Assembly: GCA_947623455.1 (NCBI GenBank)
Contig: OX392530.1
Coordinates: 28,923,405 to 28,987,404, forward strand
Direction: 5' to 3'
DNA: 64,000 nt
Source: Mimachlamys varia
Lineage: Eukaryota > Mollusca > Bivalvia > Pectinida > Pectinidae
The notes under the pieces are model-generated. The model was not told the origin of the DNA. It was given only the letters and a program-made list of their open reading frames with translations, and made no database searches. A program made the position numbers and the translations under genes. Position 1 is the stretch's first letter; every line of letters starts with the position of its first letter. Positions 1-16,100 of the stretch are shown here, in pieces.

Positions 1-375
1 CACACAGGGGACGGCAGCTGTTATATATATACACAGGGAACGGCAGCTGTTATAGATATACACATGTACAGGGGACGGCAGCTGTTATATACAAATGTAT
101 ATACACACAGGGTACGGCAGCTGTTATATGTATACACACAGGGTACGGCAGCTGTTATATATATACACACAGGGGACGGCAGCTGTTATATATATATACA
201 CACAGGGGACGGAAGCTGTTATATGTATATACATAGGGTACGGCAGCTGTTATATATATATACACACAGGGGACGGCAGCTGTTATATATATACACACAC
301 AGGTAACGGCAGCTGTTATATATACACACACAGGTAACGACAGCTGTTATAAATACACACAGGGGACGGCAGCTT
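1..375. repeat. AT-rich minisatellite, about 30-bp unit
   Basis: About 12 imperfect tandem copies of a unit containing GGGGACGGCAGCTGTTATAT joined by TATATACACACA. The array is already running at base 1, so its left edge is outside the window. It lies in the intron before the first visible receptor exon. The last copies carry CACAGGTAACGGCAGC, which looks like a 5' splice site, but the exon it might come from is not visible. Short open frames across it are repeat artefacts. Confidence 0.95.
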
Positions 376-446
376 AATTTCTGTTAGTTTTCCCTGTTTC
401 ACTTTACCGGAAATAACCGGCCAAGGCCGAATATGACGCGTTTGTG

Positions 447-639
447 TGACGTATTTCCGGTTTTCCCACTTGAGTTCTACTTTCGGACGAAAAAAAAAAA
501 TCAAAGGCAAAGTGTAGCAAGGGGAGACAATTCAATTTAAGCACGCATGTGTTACCATTGAAGAGTTTCGCCTTCGGTGCACTTTGCCTTTTTGTTTTTC
601 GTCTGGAAGACCTCCAGTGAGGAAACTGGAAATACGTCA
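447..639. mobile_element. Fold-back (MITE-like) element
   Basis: An imperfect inverted repeat. The left arm (447-516) starts TGACGTATTTCCGG and runs through CGGACGAAAAA to GGCAAAGTG. The right arm (577-639) is its reverse complement with several mismatches and ends GGAAATACGTCA. The 60-base middle is unique. The TGACGTA ends and the absence of coding sequence suggest a non-autonomous DNA element. No target-site duplication was established. Confidence 0.55.
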
Positions 640-891
640 TACAGAAAACAGTAGGTGGTATGCAGCGGAATGCATTCACATAAAACGGTACCGCGCGCAC
701 AGAAGGTAGATGAGAACGTTAGATCTATGGTACATTTGTATGCATACGTTGTACTGATGGTTATATCATATATGCATGCATACACACATTGTATTTATAA
801 ACAAGATACAGAATACAATGTATATACATACATACATTTATGAACTGCATCATTAAATTTCAATTGAACATTGTCATTGTTATTTTTACAG

Positions 892-1102
892 CAAAAACGT
901 GTTTAAATGGAGGATACTGTACCTGGTCGGGAAATACCACCTACTGCGCATGTACGGATCAGTACTACGGGGACACGTGTGAGCTAATGTGTAACACGAC
1001 AAAGTGCGCTGGTGGGCGGTGCATCATATACAACAGTGCTTCAACATGTCTTTGTCCCGGAGGTTATATCGAACCAATGTGCACTACTAGCTGTACCGAC
1101 AC
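892..1102 (+). CDS. Receptor exon 1 in window: two EGF-like repeats
   Basis: The acceptor TTTTTACAG precedes 892; the donor CAC|GTAAGT follows 1102. It enters in phase 1 and leaves in phase 2. It encodes [11 protein letters not shown]...CELMC, one complete EGF, then a second ending GGYIEPMC, then SCTDT, the start of a third EGF completed in the next exon 19 kb away. The join AC|G is confirmed because the next exon continues the EGF cysteine pattern. The last bases and the donor are the seed of the 15-kb array that follows. Confidence 0.9.
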
Positions 1103-4100
1103 GTAAGTCTTAATAGGAAGTGTACCGACACGTAAGTCTTAATAGGAAGTGTAACGACACGTTAATATCTGGATAACAATTTTCCCGACACGTAATTCTA
1201 AACGACAGCTGTCCCGACACTAAAATCTATGGAACAACTGTAAAGACTCGTAAGTTTAAATAAGAACTTTACCGACACGTGACACTGAAAGGTAACTGAA
1301 CCGACACGAAAATCTAGTAAACTATTTACCGTAATCAAAAACTAAGCAACAACTATACCGACACCTAGTCTATACAACAACTATACCGACACCTAGTCTA
1401 TACAACAACTATACCGACACCTTAGTCTATATAACAACTATACCGACACCTTAGTCTATACAACAACTATACTGACACCTTGTCTATATAACAACTATAC
1501 CGACACCTTAGTCTATACAACAACTATACTGACACCTTAGTCTATATAACAACTATACCGACACCTTAGTCTATACAACAACTATACCGACACCTTAGTC
1601 TATACAACAACTGTACTGACACCTTAGTCTATATAACAACTATACCGACACCTTAGTCTATATAACAACTATACCGACACCTTAGTCTATATAACAACTA
1701 TACCGACACCTTAGTCTATATAACAACTATACCGACACCTTAGTCTATATAACAACTATACCGACACCTTGTCTATACAACAACTATACCGACAACTTAG
1801 TCTATACAACAACTATACCGACAACTTGTCTATACAACAACTGTACTGACATCTTTGTCTATACAACAACTATACTGACACCTTAGTCTATACAACAACT
1901 ATACCGACAACTTGTCTATACAACAACTATACCGACACCTTAGTCTATATAACAACTATACCGACACCTTAGTCTATATAACAACTATACTAACACCTTA
2001 GTCTATACAACAACTATACTGACACCTTAGTCTATACAACAACTATACCGACAACTTGTCTATACAACAACTATACCGACACCTTAGTCTATACAACAAC
2101 TATACCGACACCTTAGTCTATACAACAACTATACCGACACCTTAGTCTATATAACAACTATACCGACACCTTAGTCTATATAACAACTATACCGACACCT
2201 TAGTCTATACAACAACTGTACTGACACCTTAGTCTATATAACAACTATACCGACACCTTAGTCTATACAACAACTGTACTGACACCTTAGTCTATATAAC
2301 AACTATATCGACACCTTAGTCTATATAACAACTATACCGACACCTTAGTCTATACAACAACTATACTGACACCTTAGTCTATACAACAACTATACTGACA
2401 TCTTAGTCTATACAACAACTATACTGACATCTTAGTCTATACAACAACTATACCGACATCTTAGTCTATACAACAACTATACTGACACCTTAGTCTATAC
2501 AACAACTATACTGACATCTTAGTCTATACAACAACTATACCGACATCTTAGTCTATATAACAACTATACTGACAACTTGTCTATACAACAACTATACCGA
2601 CACCTTAGTCTATATAACAACTATACTGACACCTTAGTCTATACAACAACTATACCGACACCTAGTCTATATAACAACTATACCGACACCTTAGTCTTTA
2701 TAACAACTATACCGACACCTTAGTCTATACAACAACTATACCGACACCTTAGTCTATACAACAACTATACCCACACCTTAGTCTATACAACAACTATACC
2801 GACACCTTAGTCTTTATAACAACTATACCGACACCTAGTCACTACAACTGTACCGACACCTTTAGTCTATACAACAACTATACCGACACCTTAGTCTATA
2901 CAACAACTATACTGACACCTTAGTTTATACAACAACTATACCGACACCTTAGTCTATTCAACAACTATACCGACATCTTAGTCTATACACCAACTATACC
3001 GACACCTTAGTCTATACAACAACTATACCGACAACTTGTCTATACAACAACTATACCGACACCTAGTCTATATAACAACTATACCGACAACTTGTCTATA
3101 TAACAACTATACCGACACCTTAGTCTATATAACACCTATACTGACACCTTAGTCTATACAACAACTATACCGACACCTTAGTCTATACAACAACTATACC
3201 GACACCTTAGTCTATATAACAACTATACTGACAACTTGTCTATATAACAACTATACTGACACCTTAGTCTATACAACAACTATACCGACACCTTAGTCTA
3301 TACAACAACTATACCGACACCTAGTCTATACAACAACTATACCGACACCTTAGTCTATACAGCAACTATACCGACACCTTAGTCTATACAACAACTATAC
3401 CGACACCTTAGTCTATACAACAACTATACCGACACCTTAGTCTATATAACAACTATACTGACACCTTAATCTATATAACAACTATACCGACACCTAGTCT
3501 ATACAACAACTATACCGACACCTTAGTCTATACAACAACTATACCGACACCTTAGTCTATATAACAACTATACCGACACCTTAGTCTATACAACAACTAT
3601 ACCGACACCTAGTCTATATAACAACTATACCGACAACTTGTCTATACAACAACTATACCGACACCTAGTCTATATAACAACTGTACTGACACCTTAGTCT
3701 ATACAACAACTATACCGACACCTTAGCTTATACAACAACTATACCGACAACTTGTCTATGTAACAACTATACCGACACCTTAGTCTATACAACAACTATA
3801 CCGACACCTTAGTCTATACAACAACTATACCGACACCTTAGTCTTTATAACAACTATACCGACACCTAGTCACTACAACTGTACCGACACCTTTAGTCTA
3901 TACAACAACTATACCGACACCTTAGTCTATACAACAACTATACCGACACCTTAGTCTATACAACAACTATACCGACACCTTAGTCTATATAACAACTATA
4001 CTGACACCTTAATCTATATAACAACTATACCGACACCTAGTCTATACAACAACTATACCGACACCTTAGTCTATACAACAACTATACCGACACCTTAGTC

Positions 4101-7100
4101 TATATAACAACTATACCGACACCTTAGTCTATACAACAACTATACCGACACCTAGTCTATATAACAACTATACCGACAACTTGTCTATACAACAACTATA
4201 CCGACACCTAGTCTATATAACAACTGTACTGACACCTTAGTCTATACAACAACTATACCGACACCTTAGCTTATACAACAACTATACCGACAACTTGTCT
4301 ATGTAACAACTATACCGACACCTTAGTCTATACAACAACTATACCGACACCTTAGTCTATACAACAACTATACCGACACCTTAGTCTATATAACAACTAT
4401 ACTGACACCTTAGTCTATACAACAACTATACCGACACCTAGTCTATATAACAACTATACTGACACCTTAGTCTATATAACAACTATATCGACACCTTAGT
4501 CTATATAACAACTATACTGACACCTTAGTCTATATAACAACTATACTGACACCTTAGTCTATACAACAACTATACCGACACCTAGTCTATATAACAACTA
4601 TACTGACACCTTAGTCTATATAACAACTATACCGACACCTTAGTCTATACAACAACTATACCGACACCTTAGTCTATATAACAACTATACCGACACCTTA
4701 GTCTATACAACAACTATACCGACACCTTAGTCTATACAACAACTATACCGACACCTTAGTCTATATAACAGCTATACTGACACCTTAGTCTATAAAACAA
4801 CTATACTGACACCTAGTCTATATAACAACTATACCGAAACCTAGTCTATATAACAACTATACTGACACCTTAGTCTATACAACAACTGTACCGACACCTA
4901 GTCTATACAACAACTGTACCGACACCTTAGTCTATATAACAACTGTACCGACACCTCAGTCTATACAACAACTGTACCGACACCTTAGTCTATACAACAA
5001 CTGTACCGACACCTTAGTCTATATAACAACTGTACCGACACATCAGTCTATATAACAACTGTACCGACACCTTAGTCTATACAACAACTATACCGACACC
5101 TAGTCTATACAACAACTATACCGACACCTTAGTCTATACAACAACTATACCGACACCTTAGTCTTTATAACAACTATACCGACACCTAGTCACTACAACT
5201 GTACCGACACCTTTAGTCTATACAACAACTATACCGACAACTAAGTCTATACAACAATTATACTGACACCTTAGTTTATACAACAACTATACCGACACCT
5301 TAGTCTATTCAACAACTATACCGACATCTTAGTCTATACACCAACTATACCGACACCTGAGTCTATACAACAACTATACCGACAACTTGTCTATACAACA
5401 ACTATACCGACACCTAGTCTATATAACAACTATACCGACAACTTGTCTATATAACAACTATACCGACACCTTAGTCTATACAACAACTATACCGACACCT
5501 TAGTCTATACAACAACTATACCGACACCTTAGTCTATATAACAACTATACCGACACCTTAGTCTATATAACAACTATACTGACAACTTGTCTATATAACA
5601 ACTATACTGACACCTTAGTCTATATAACAACTATACCGACACCTAGTCTATACAACAACTATACCGACACCTTAGTCTATACAACAACTATACCGACACC
5701 TAGTCTATACAACAACTATACCGACACCTTAGTCTATACAACAACTATACCTACACCTTAGTCTATACAACAACTATACCGACACCTTAGTCTATTCAAC
5801 AACTATACCGACATCTTAGTCTATACACCAACTATACCGACACCTGAGTCTATACAACAACTATACCGACAACTTGTCTATACAACAACTATACCGACAC
5901 CTAGTCTATATAACAACTATACCGACAACTTGTCTATATAACAACTATACCGACACCTTAGTCTATACAACAACTATACCGACACCTTAGTCTATATAAC
6001 AACTATACTGACAACTTGTCTATATAACAACTATACTGACACCTTAGTCTATATAACAACTATACCGACACCTAGTCTATACAACAACTATACCGACACC
6101 TTAGTCTATACAACAACTATACTGACACCTTAGTCTATATAACAACTATACTGACAACTTGTCTATATAACAACAATACCGACACCTTCGTCTATATAAC
6201 AACTATACCGACACCTAGTCTATACAACAACTATACCGACACCTTAGTCTATACAACAACTTTACCGACACCTTAGTCTATATAACAACTATACCGACAC
6301 CTTAGTCTATACAACAACTATACCGACACCTAGTTTATATAACAACTGTACTGACACCTTAGTCTATTCAACAACTATACCGACATCTTAGTCTATACAC
6401 CAACTATACCGACACCTTAGTCTATACAACAACTATACCGACAACTTGTCTATACAACAACTATACCGACACCTAGTCTATATAACAACTATACCGACAA
6501 CTTGTCTATACAACAACTATACCGACACCTAGTCTATATAACAACTATACCGACAACTTGTCTATATAACAACTATACCGACACCTTAGTCTATACAACA
6601 ACTATACCGACACCTTAGTCTATATAACAACTATACTGACAACTTGTCTATATAACAACTATACTGACACCTTAGTCTATATAACAACTATACCGACACC
6701 TAGTCTATACAACAACTATACCGACACCTTAGTCTATACCACAACTATACCGACACCTTAGTCTATACAACAACTATACCGACACCTTAGTCTATACAAC
6801 AACTATACCCACACCTTAGTCTATACAACAACTATACCGACACCTTAGTCTTTATAACAACTATACCGACACCTAGTCACTACAACTGTACCGACACCTT
6901 TAGTCTATACAACAACTATACCGACACCTTAGTCTATACAACAACTATACTGACACCTTAGTTTATACAACAACTATACCGACACCTTAGTCTATTCAAC
7001 AACTATACCGACATCTTAGTCTATACACCAACTATACCGACACCTTAGTCTATACAACAACTATACCGACAACTTGTCTATACAACAACTATACCGACAC

Positions 7101-10100
7101 CTAGTCTATATAACAACTATACCGACAACTTGTCTATATAACAACTATACCGACACCTTAGTCTATATAACACCTATACTGACACCTTAGTCTATACAAC
7201 AACTATACCGACACCTTAGTCTATACAACAACTATACCGACACCTTAGTCTATATAACAACTATACTGACAACTTGTCTATATAACAACTATACTGACAC
7301 CTTAGTCTATATAACAACTATACCGACACCTAGTCTATACAACAACTATACCGACACCTTAGTCTATACAACAACTATACCGACACCTAGTCTATACAAC
7401 AACTATACCGACACCTTAGTCTATACAGCAACTATACCGACACCTTAGTCTATACAACAACTATACCGACACCTTAGTCTATACAACAACTATACCGACA
7501 CCTTAGTCTATATAACAACTATACTGACACCTTAATCTATATAACAACTATACCGACACCTAGTCTATACAACAACTATACCGACACCTTAGTCTATACA
7601 ACAACTATACCGACACCTTAGTCTATATAACAACTATACCGACACCTTAGTCTATACAACAACTATACCGACACCTAGTCTATATAACAACTATACCGAC
7701 AACTTGTCTATACAACAACTATACCGACACCTAGTCTATATAACAACTGTACTGACACCTTAGTCTATACAACAACTATACCGACACCTTAGCTTATACA
7801 ACAACTATACCGACAACTTGTCTATGTAACAACTATACCGACACCTTAGTCTATACAACAACTATACCGACACCTTAGTCTATACAACAACTATACCGAC
7901 ACCTTAGTCTATATAACAACTATACTGACACCTTAGTCTATACAACAACTATACCGACACCTAGTCTATATAACAACTATACTGACACCTTAGTCTATAT
8001 AACAACTATATCGACACCTTAGTCTATATAACAACTATACTGACACCTTAGTCTATATAACAACTATACTGACACCTTAGTCTATACAACAACTATACCG
8101 ACACCTAGTCTATATAACAACTATACTGACACCTTAGTCTATATAACAACTATACCGACACCTTAGTCTATACAACAACTATACCGACACCTTAGTCTAT
8201 ATAACAACTATACCGACACCTTAGTCTATACAACAACTATACCGACACCTTAGTCTATACAACAACTATACCGACACCTTAGTCTATATAACAGCTATAC
8301 TGACACCTTAGTCTATAAAACAACTATACTGACACCTAGTCTATATAACAACTATACCGAAACCTAGTCTATATAACAACTATACTGACACCTTAGTCTA
8401 TACAACAACTGTACCGACACCTAGTCTATACAACAACTGTACCGACACCTTAGTCTATATAACAACTGTACCGACACCTCAGTCTATACAACAACTGTAC
8501 CGACACCTTAGTCTATACAACAACTGTACCGACACCTTAGTCTATATAACAACTGTACCGACACATCAGTCTATATAACAACTGTACCGACACCTTAGTC
8601 TATACAACAACTATACCGACACCTAGTCTATACAACAACTATACCGACACCTTAGTCTATACAACAACTATACCGACACCTTAGTCTTTATAACAACTAT
8701 ACCGACACCTAGTCACTACAACTGTACCGACACCTTTAGTCTATACAACAACTATACCGACACCTAAGTCTATACAACAATTATACTGACACCTTAGTTT
8801 ATACAACAACTATACCGACACCTTAGTCTATTCAACAACTATACCGACATCTTAGTCTATACACCAACTATACCGACACCTGAGTCTATACAACAACTAT
8901 ACCGACAACTTGTCTATACAACAACTATACCGACACCTAGTCTATATAACAACTATACCGACAACTTGTCTATATAACAACTATACCGACACCTTAGTCT
9001 ATACAACAACTATACCGACACCTTAGTCTATACAACAACTATACCGACACCTTAGTCTATATAACAACTATACCGACACCTTAGTCTATATAACAACTAT
9101 ACTGACAACTTGTCTATATAACAACTATACTGACACCTTAGTCTATATAACAACTATACCGACACCTAGTCTATACAACAACTATACCGACACCTTAGTC
9201 TATACAACAACTATACCGACACCTAGTCTATACAACAACTATACCGACACCTTAGTCTATACAACAACTATACCGACACCTTAGTCTATACAACAACTAT
9301 ACCGACACCTTAGTCTATTCAACAACTATACCGACATCTTAGTCTATACACCAACTATACCGACACCTGAGTCTATACAACAACTATACCGACAACTTGT
9401 CTATACAACAACTATACCGACACCTAGTCTATATAACAACTATACCGACAACTTGTCTATATAACAACTATACCGACACCTTAGTCTATACAACAACTAT
9501 ACCGACACCTTAGTCTATATAACAACTATACTGACAACTTGTCTATATAACAACTATACTGACACCTTAGTCTATATAACAACTATACCGACACCTAGTC
9601 TATACAACAACTATACCGACACCTTAGTCTATACAACAACTATACTGACACCTTAGTCTATATAACAACTATACTGACAACTTGTCTATATAACAACAAT
9701 ACCGACACCTTCGTCTATATAACAACTATACCGACACCTAGTCTATACAACAACTATACCGACACCTTAGTCTATACAACAACTTTACCGACACCTTAGT
9801 CTATATAACAACTATACCGACACCTTAGTCTATACAACAACTATACCGACACCTAGTTTATATAACAACTGTACTGACACCTTAGTCTATTCAACAACTA
9901 TACCGACATCTTAGTCTATACACCAACTATACCGACACCTTAGTCTATACAACAACTATACCGACAACTTGTCTATACAACAACTATACCGACACCTAGT
10001 CTATATAACAACTATACCGACAACTTGTCTATATAACAACTATACCGACACCTTAGTCTATATAACACCTATACTGACACCTTAGTCTATACAACAACTA

Positions 10101-13100
10101 TACCGACACCTTAGTCTATACAACAACTATACCGACACCTTAGTCTATATAACAACTATACTGACAACTTGTCTATATAACAACTATACTGACACCTTAG
10201 TCTATATAACAACTATACCGACACCTAGTCTATACAACAACTATACCGACACCTTAGTCTATACAACAACTATACCGACACCTAGTCTATACAACAACTA
10301 TACCGACACCTTAGTCTATACAACAACTATACCGACACCTTAGTCTATACAACAACTATACCGACACCTTAGTCTATACAACAACTATACCGACACCTTA
10401 GTCTATATAACAACTATACTGACACCTTAGTCTATATAACAACTATACCGACACCTAGTCTATACAACAACTATACCGACACCTTAGTCTATACAACAAC
10501 TATACCGACACCTTAGTCTATATAACAACTATACCGACACCTTAGTCTATACAACAACTATACCGACACCTAGTCTATATAACAACTATACCGACAACTT
10601 GTCTATACAACAACTATACCGACACCTAGTCTATATAACAACTGTACTGACACCTTAGTCTATACAACAACTATACCGACACCTTAGCTTATACAACAAC
10701 TATACCGACAACTTGTCTATGTAACAACTATACCGACACCTTAGTCTATACAACAACTATACCGACACCTTAGTCTATACAACAACTATACCGACACCTT
10801 AGTCTATATAACAACTATACTGACACCTTAGTCTATACAACAACTATACCGACACCTAGTCTATATAACAACTATACTGACACCTTAGTCTATATAACAA
10901 CTATATCGACACCTTAGTCTATATAACAACTATACTGACACCTTAGTCTATATAACAACTATACCGACACCTTAGTCTATATAACAACTATACCGACACC
11001 TTAGTCTATACAACAACTATACCGACACCTTAGTCTATACAACAACTATACCGACACCTTAGTCTATATAACAACTATACTGACACCTTAGTCTATACAA
11101 CAACTATACCGAAACCTAGTCTATATAACAACTATACTGACACCTTAGTCTATACAACAACTGTACCGACACCTAGTCTATACAACAACTGTACCGACAC
11201 CTTAGTCTATATAACAACTGTACCGACACCTCAGTCTATACAACAACTGTACCGACACCTTAGTCTATACAACAACTGTACCGACACCTTAGTCTATATA
11301 ACAACTGTACCGACACATCAGTCTATACAACAACTGTACCGACACCTTAGTCTATACAACAACTATACCGACACCTAGTCTATACAACAACTATACCGAC
11401 ACCTTAGTCTATACAACAACTATACCGACACCTTAGTCTTTATAACAACTATACCGACACCTAGTCACAACAACTGTACCGACACCTTTAGTCTATACAA
11501 CAACTATACCGACACCTTAGTCTATACAACAACTATACTGACACCTTAGTTTATACAACAACTATACCGACACCTTAGTCTATTCAACAACTATACCGAC
11601 ATCTTAGTCTATACACCAACTATACCGACACCTGAGTCTGTACAACAACTATACCGACAACTTGTCTATACAACAACTATACCGACACCTAGTCTATATA
11701 ACAACTATACCGACAACTTGTCTATATAACAACTATACCGACACCTTAGTCTATATAACACCTATACTGACACCTTAGTCTATACAACAACTATACCGAC
11801 ACCTTAGTCTATACAACAACTATACCGACACCTTAGTCTATATAACAACTATACTGACAACTTGTCTATATAACAACTATACTGACACCTTAGTCTATAT
11901 AACAACTATACCGACACCTAGTCTATACAACAACTATACCGACACCTTAGTCTATACAACAACTATACCGACACCTTAGTCTATATAACAACTATACTGA
12001 CACCTTAGTCTATATAACACCTATACCGACACCTAGTCTTTACAACAACTATACCGACACCTTAGTCTATACAACAACTATACTGATACCTTAGTCTATA
12101 TAACAACTATACTGACAACTTGTCTATATAACAACAATACCGACACCTTCGTCTATATAACAACTATACCGACACCTAGTCTATACAACAACTATACCGA
12201 CACCTTAGTCTATACAACAACTATACCGACACCTTAGTCTATATAACAACTATACCGACACCTAGTCTATACAACAACTATACCGACACCTTAGTCTATA
12301 CAACAACTATACCGACACCTTAGTCTATATAACAACTATACCGACACCTTAGTCTATACAACAACTATACCGACACCTAGTCTATATAACAACTGTACTG
12401 ACACCTTAGTCTATACAACAACTATACCGACACCTTAGTCTATACAACAACTATACCGACAACTTGTCTATGTAATAACTATACCGACACCTTAGTCTAT
12501 ACAACAACTATACTGACACCTTAGTCTATACAACAACTATACCGACACCTTAGTCTATATAACAACTATACTGAAACCTTAGTCTATACAACAACTATAC
12601 CGACACCTAGTCTATATAACAACTATACTGACACCTTAGTCTATATAACAACTATATCGACACCTTAGTCTATATAACAACTATACTAACACCTTAGTCT
12701 ATATAACAACTATACCGACACCTTAATCTATATAACAACTATACCGACACCTTAGTCTATACAACAACTATACCGACACCTTAGTCTATACAACAACTAT
12801 ACCGACACCTTAGTCTATATAACAGCTATACTGACACCTTAGTCTATAAAACAACTATACTGACACCTAGTCTATATAACAACTATACCGAAACCTAGTC
12901 TATATAACAACTATACTGACACCTTAGTCTATACAACAACTGTACCGACACCTAGTCTATACAACAACTGTACCGACACCTTAGTCTATATAACAACTGT
13001 ACCGACACCTCAGTCTATACAACAACTGTACCGACACCTTAGTCTATACAACAACTGTACCGACACCTTAGTCTATATAACAACTGTACCGACACCTCAG

Positions 13101-16100
13101 TCTATACAACAACTGTACCGACACCTTAGTCTATACAACAACTATACCGACACCTCAGTCTATACAACAACTGTACCGACACCTTAGTCTATACAACAAC
13201 TGTACCGACACCTTAGTCTATACAACAACTATACCGACACCTTAGTCTATATAACAACTATAAGGACACCTTAGTCTATATAACAACTATACTGACACCT
13301 TAGTCTATAAAACAACTATACTGACACCTTAGTCTATATAACAACTATACCGAAACCTAGTCTATATAACAACTATACTGACACCTTAGTCTATACAACA
13401 ACTGTACCGACACCTAGTCTATACAACAACTGTACCGACACCTTAGTCGATATAACAACTGTACCGACACCTCAGTCTATACAACAACTGTACCGACACC
13501 TTAGTCTATACAACAACTATACCGACACCTTAGTCTATATAACAACTATACCGACAACTTGTCTGTACAACTATACCGACACCTCAGTCTATACAACAAC
13601 TGTACCGACACCTTAGTCTATACAACAACTGTACCGACACCTTAGTCTATACAACAACTATACCGACACCTTAGTCTATATAACAACTATACCGACACCT
13701 TAGTCTATACAACAACTATACCGACACCTAGTCTATATAACAACTATACCAACACCTTAGTCTATATAACAACTATACCGACACCTTAGTCTATATAACA
13801 ACTATACCGACACCTTAGTCTATATAACAACTATACTGACACCTTAGTCTATATAACAACTATACTGACACCTTAGTCTATACAACAACTGTACCGACAC
13901 CTAGTCTATACAACAACTATACCAACACCTTAGTCTATATAACAACTATACCGACACCTAGTCTATATAACAACTATACCAACACCTTAGTCTATATAAC
14001 AACTATACCGACACCTTAGTCTATGTAACAACTATACCGACACCTTAGTCTATATAACAACTATACCGACAACTTGTCTATATAACAACTATACTGACAC
14101 CTTAGTCTATACAACAACTATACCGACACCTTAGTCTATATAACAACTATACCGACACCTTAGTCTATATAACAACTATACTGACACCTTAGTCTATACA
14201 ACAACTATACCGACACCTAGATCAATAATAACTATACCGACACCTTAGTCTATATAACAACTATACTGACACCTTAGTCTATATAACAACTATACCGACA
14301 CCTCAGTCTATATAACAACTATACTGACACCTTAGTCTATACAACAACTATACCTACACCTTAGTCTATATAACAACTATACTGACACCTTAGTCTATAT
14401 AACAACTATACTGACACCTTAGTCTATACAACAACTATACCGACACCTTAGTCTATATAACAACTATACTGACACCTTAGTCTATATAACAACTATACCG
14501 ACACCTTAGTCTATACAACAACTATACCGACACCTAGTCTATACAACAACTGTACCGACACCTTAGTCTATATAACAACTGTACCGACACTTTAGTCTAT
14601 ATAACAACTGTACCGACACTTTAGTCTATACAACAACTGTACCGACACCTTAGTCTATATAACAACTGTACCGACACTTTAGTCTATATAACAACTATAC
14701 CGACACCTTAGTCTATACAACAACTATACCGACACCTTAGTCTATACAACAACTGTACCGACACCTTAGTCTATACAACAACTATACCGACACCTAGTCT
14801 ATATAACAACTATACCGACACCTTAGTCTATACAACAACTATACCGACACCTTAGTTTATACAACAACTATACCGACACCTAGTCTATACAACAATTATA
14901 TCGACACCTTAGTCTATACAACAACTGTACCGACACCTTAGTCTATACAACAACTATACCGACACCTTAGTCTATATAACAACTATACCGACACCTTAGT
15001 CTATACAACAACTATACTGGCACCTTAGTCTATACAACAACTATACCGACACCTTAATCTATATTACAACTATACTGACACCTTAGTCTATACAACAACT
15101 ATACCGACACCTAGTCTATATAACAACTATACCGACACCTTAGTATATACAACAACTATACCGACACCTTAGTTTATACAACAACTATACCGACACATAG
15201 TGTATAGAACAACTGTACTGAAATCTAGTCCAAACAACAACTATACCGACTCCTTAGTCTATACAACAACTATATCGACACCTTAGTTTATACAACAACT
15301 ATATCGACAACTTAGTCTATACAACACCTATATCGCCAACTTAGTCTATACAACAACTATACCTACACCTTAGTCTATATTACAATTATATCGACACCTT
15401 AGTCTATATAACAACTGTACTGACACCTTAGTCTATACAACAACTATAACTACACCTTAGTCTATACAACAACTATATCGACACCTTAGTCTTTACAACA
15501 ACTATACCGACACCTAGTCTATACAACAACTATACTGACACCTAGTCTATACAACAACTATACCGACACCTTAGTCTATACAACAACTGTACCGACACCT
15601 TAGTCTATACAACAACTATACCGACACCTAGTGTATAGAACAACTGTACCGACACCTTAGTCTATACAACAACTATATCGACACCTTAGTCTATATAACA
15701 ACTATACTGACATCTTAGTCTATACAACAACTATACCGACACCTAGTGTATAGAACAACTGTACCGACACCTTAGTCTATACAACAACTATATCGACACC
15801 TTAGTCTATACAACAACTATACCGACACCTTAGTCTATACAACAACTGTACCGACACCTTAGTCTATACAACAACTATACTGACACCTTAGTCTATACAA
15901 CAACTATACCGACACCTAGTGTATAGAACAACTGTACCGACACCTTAGTCTATACAACAACTATACCGACACCTTAGTCTATACAACAACTGTACCGACA
16001 CCTTAGTCTATACAACAACTATACTGACACATTAGTCTATACAACAACTATACCGACACCTAGTGTATAGAACAACTGTACCGACACCTTAGTCTATACA

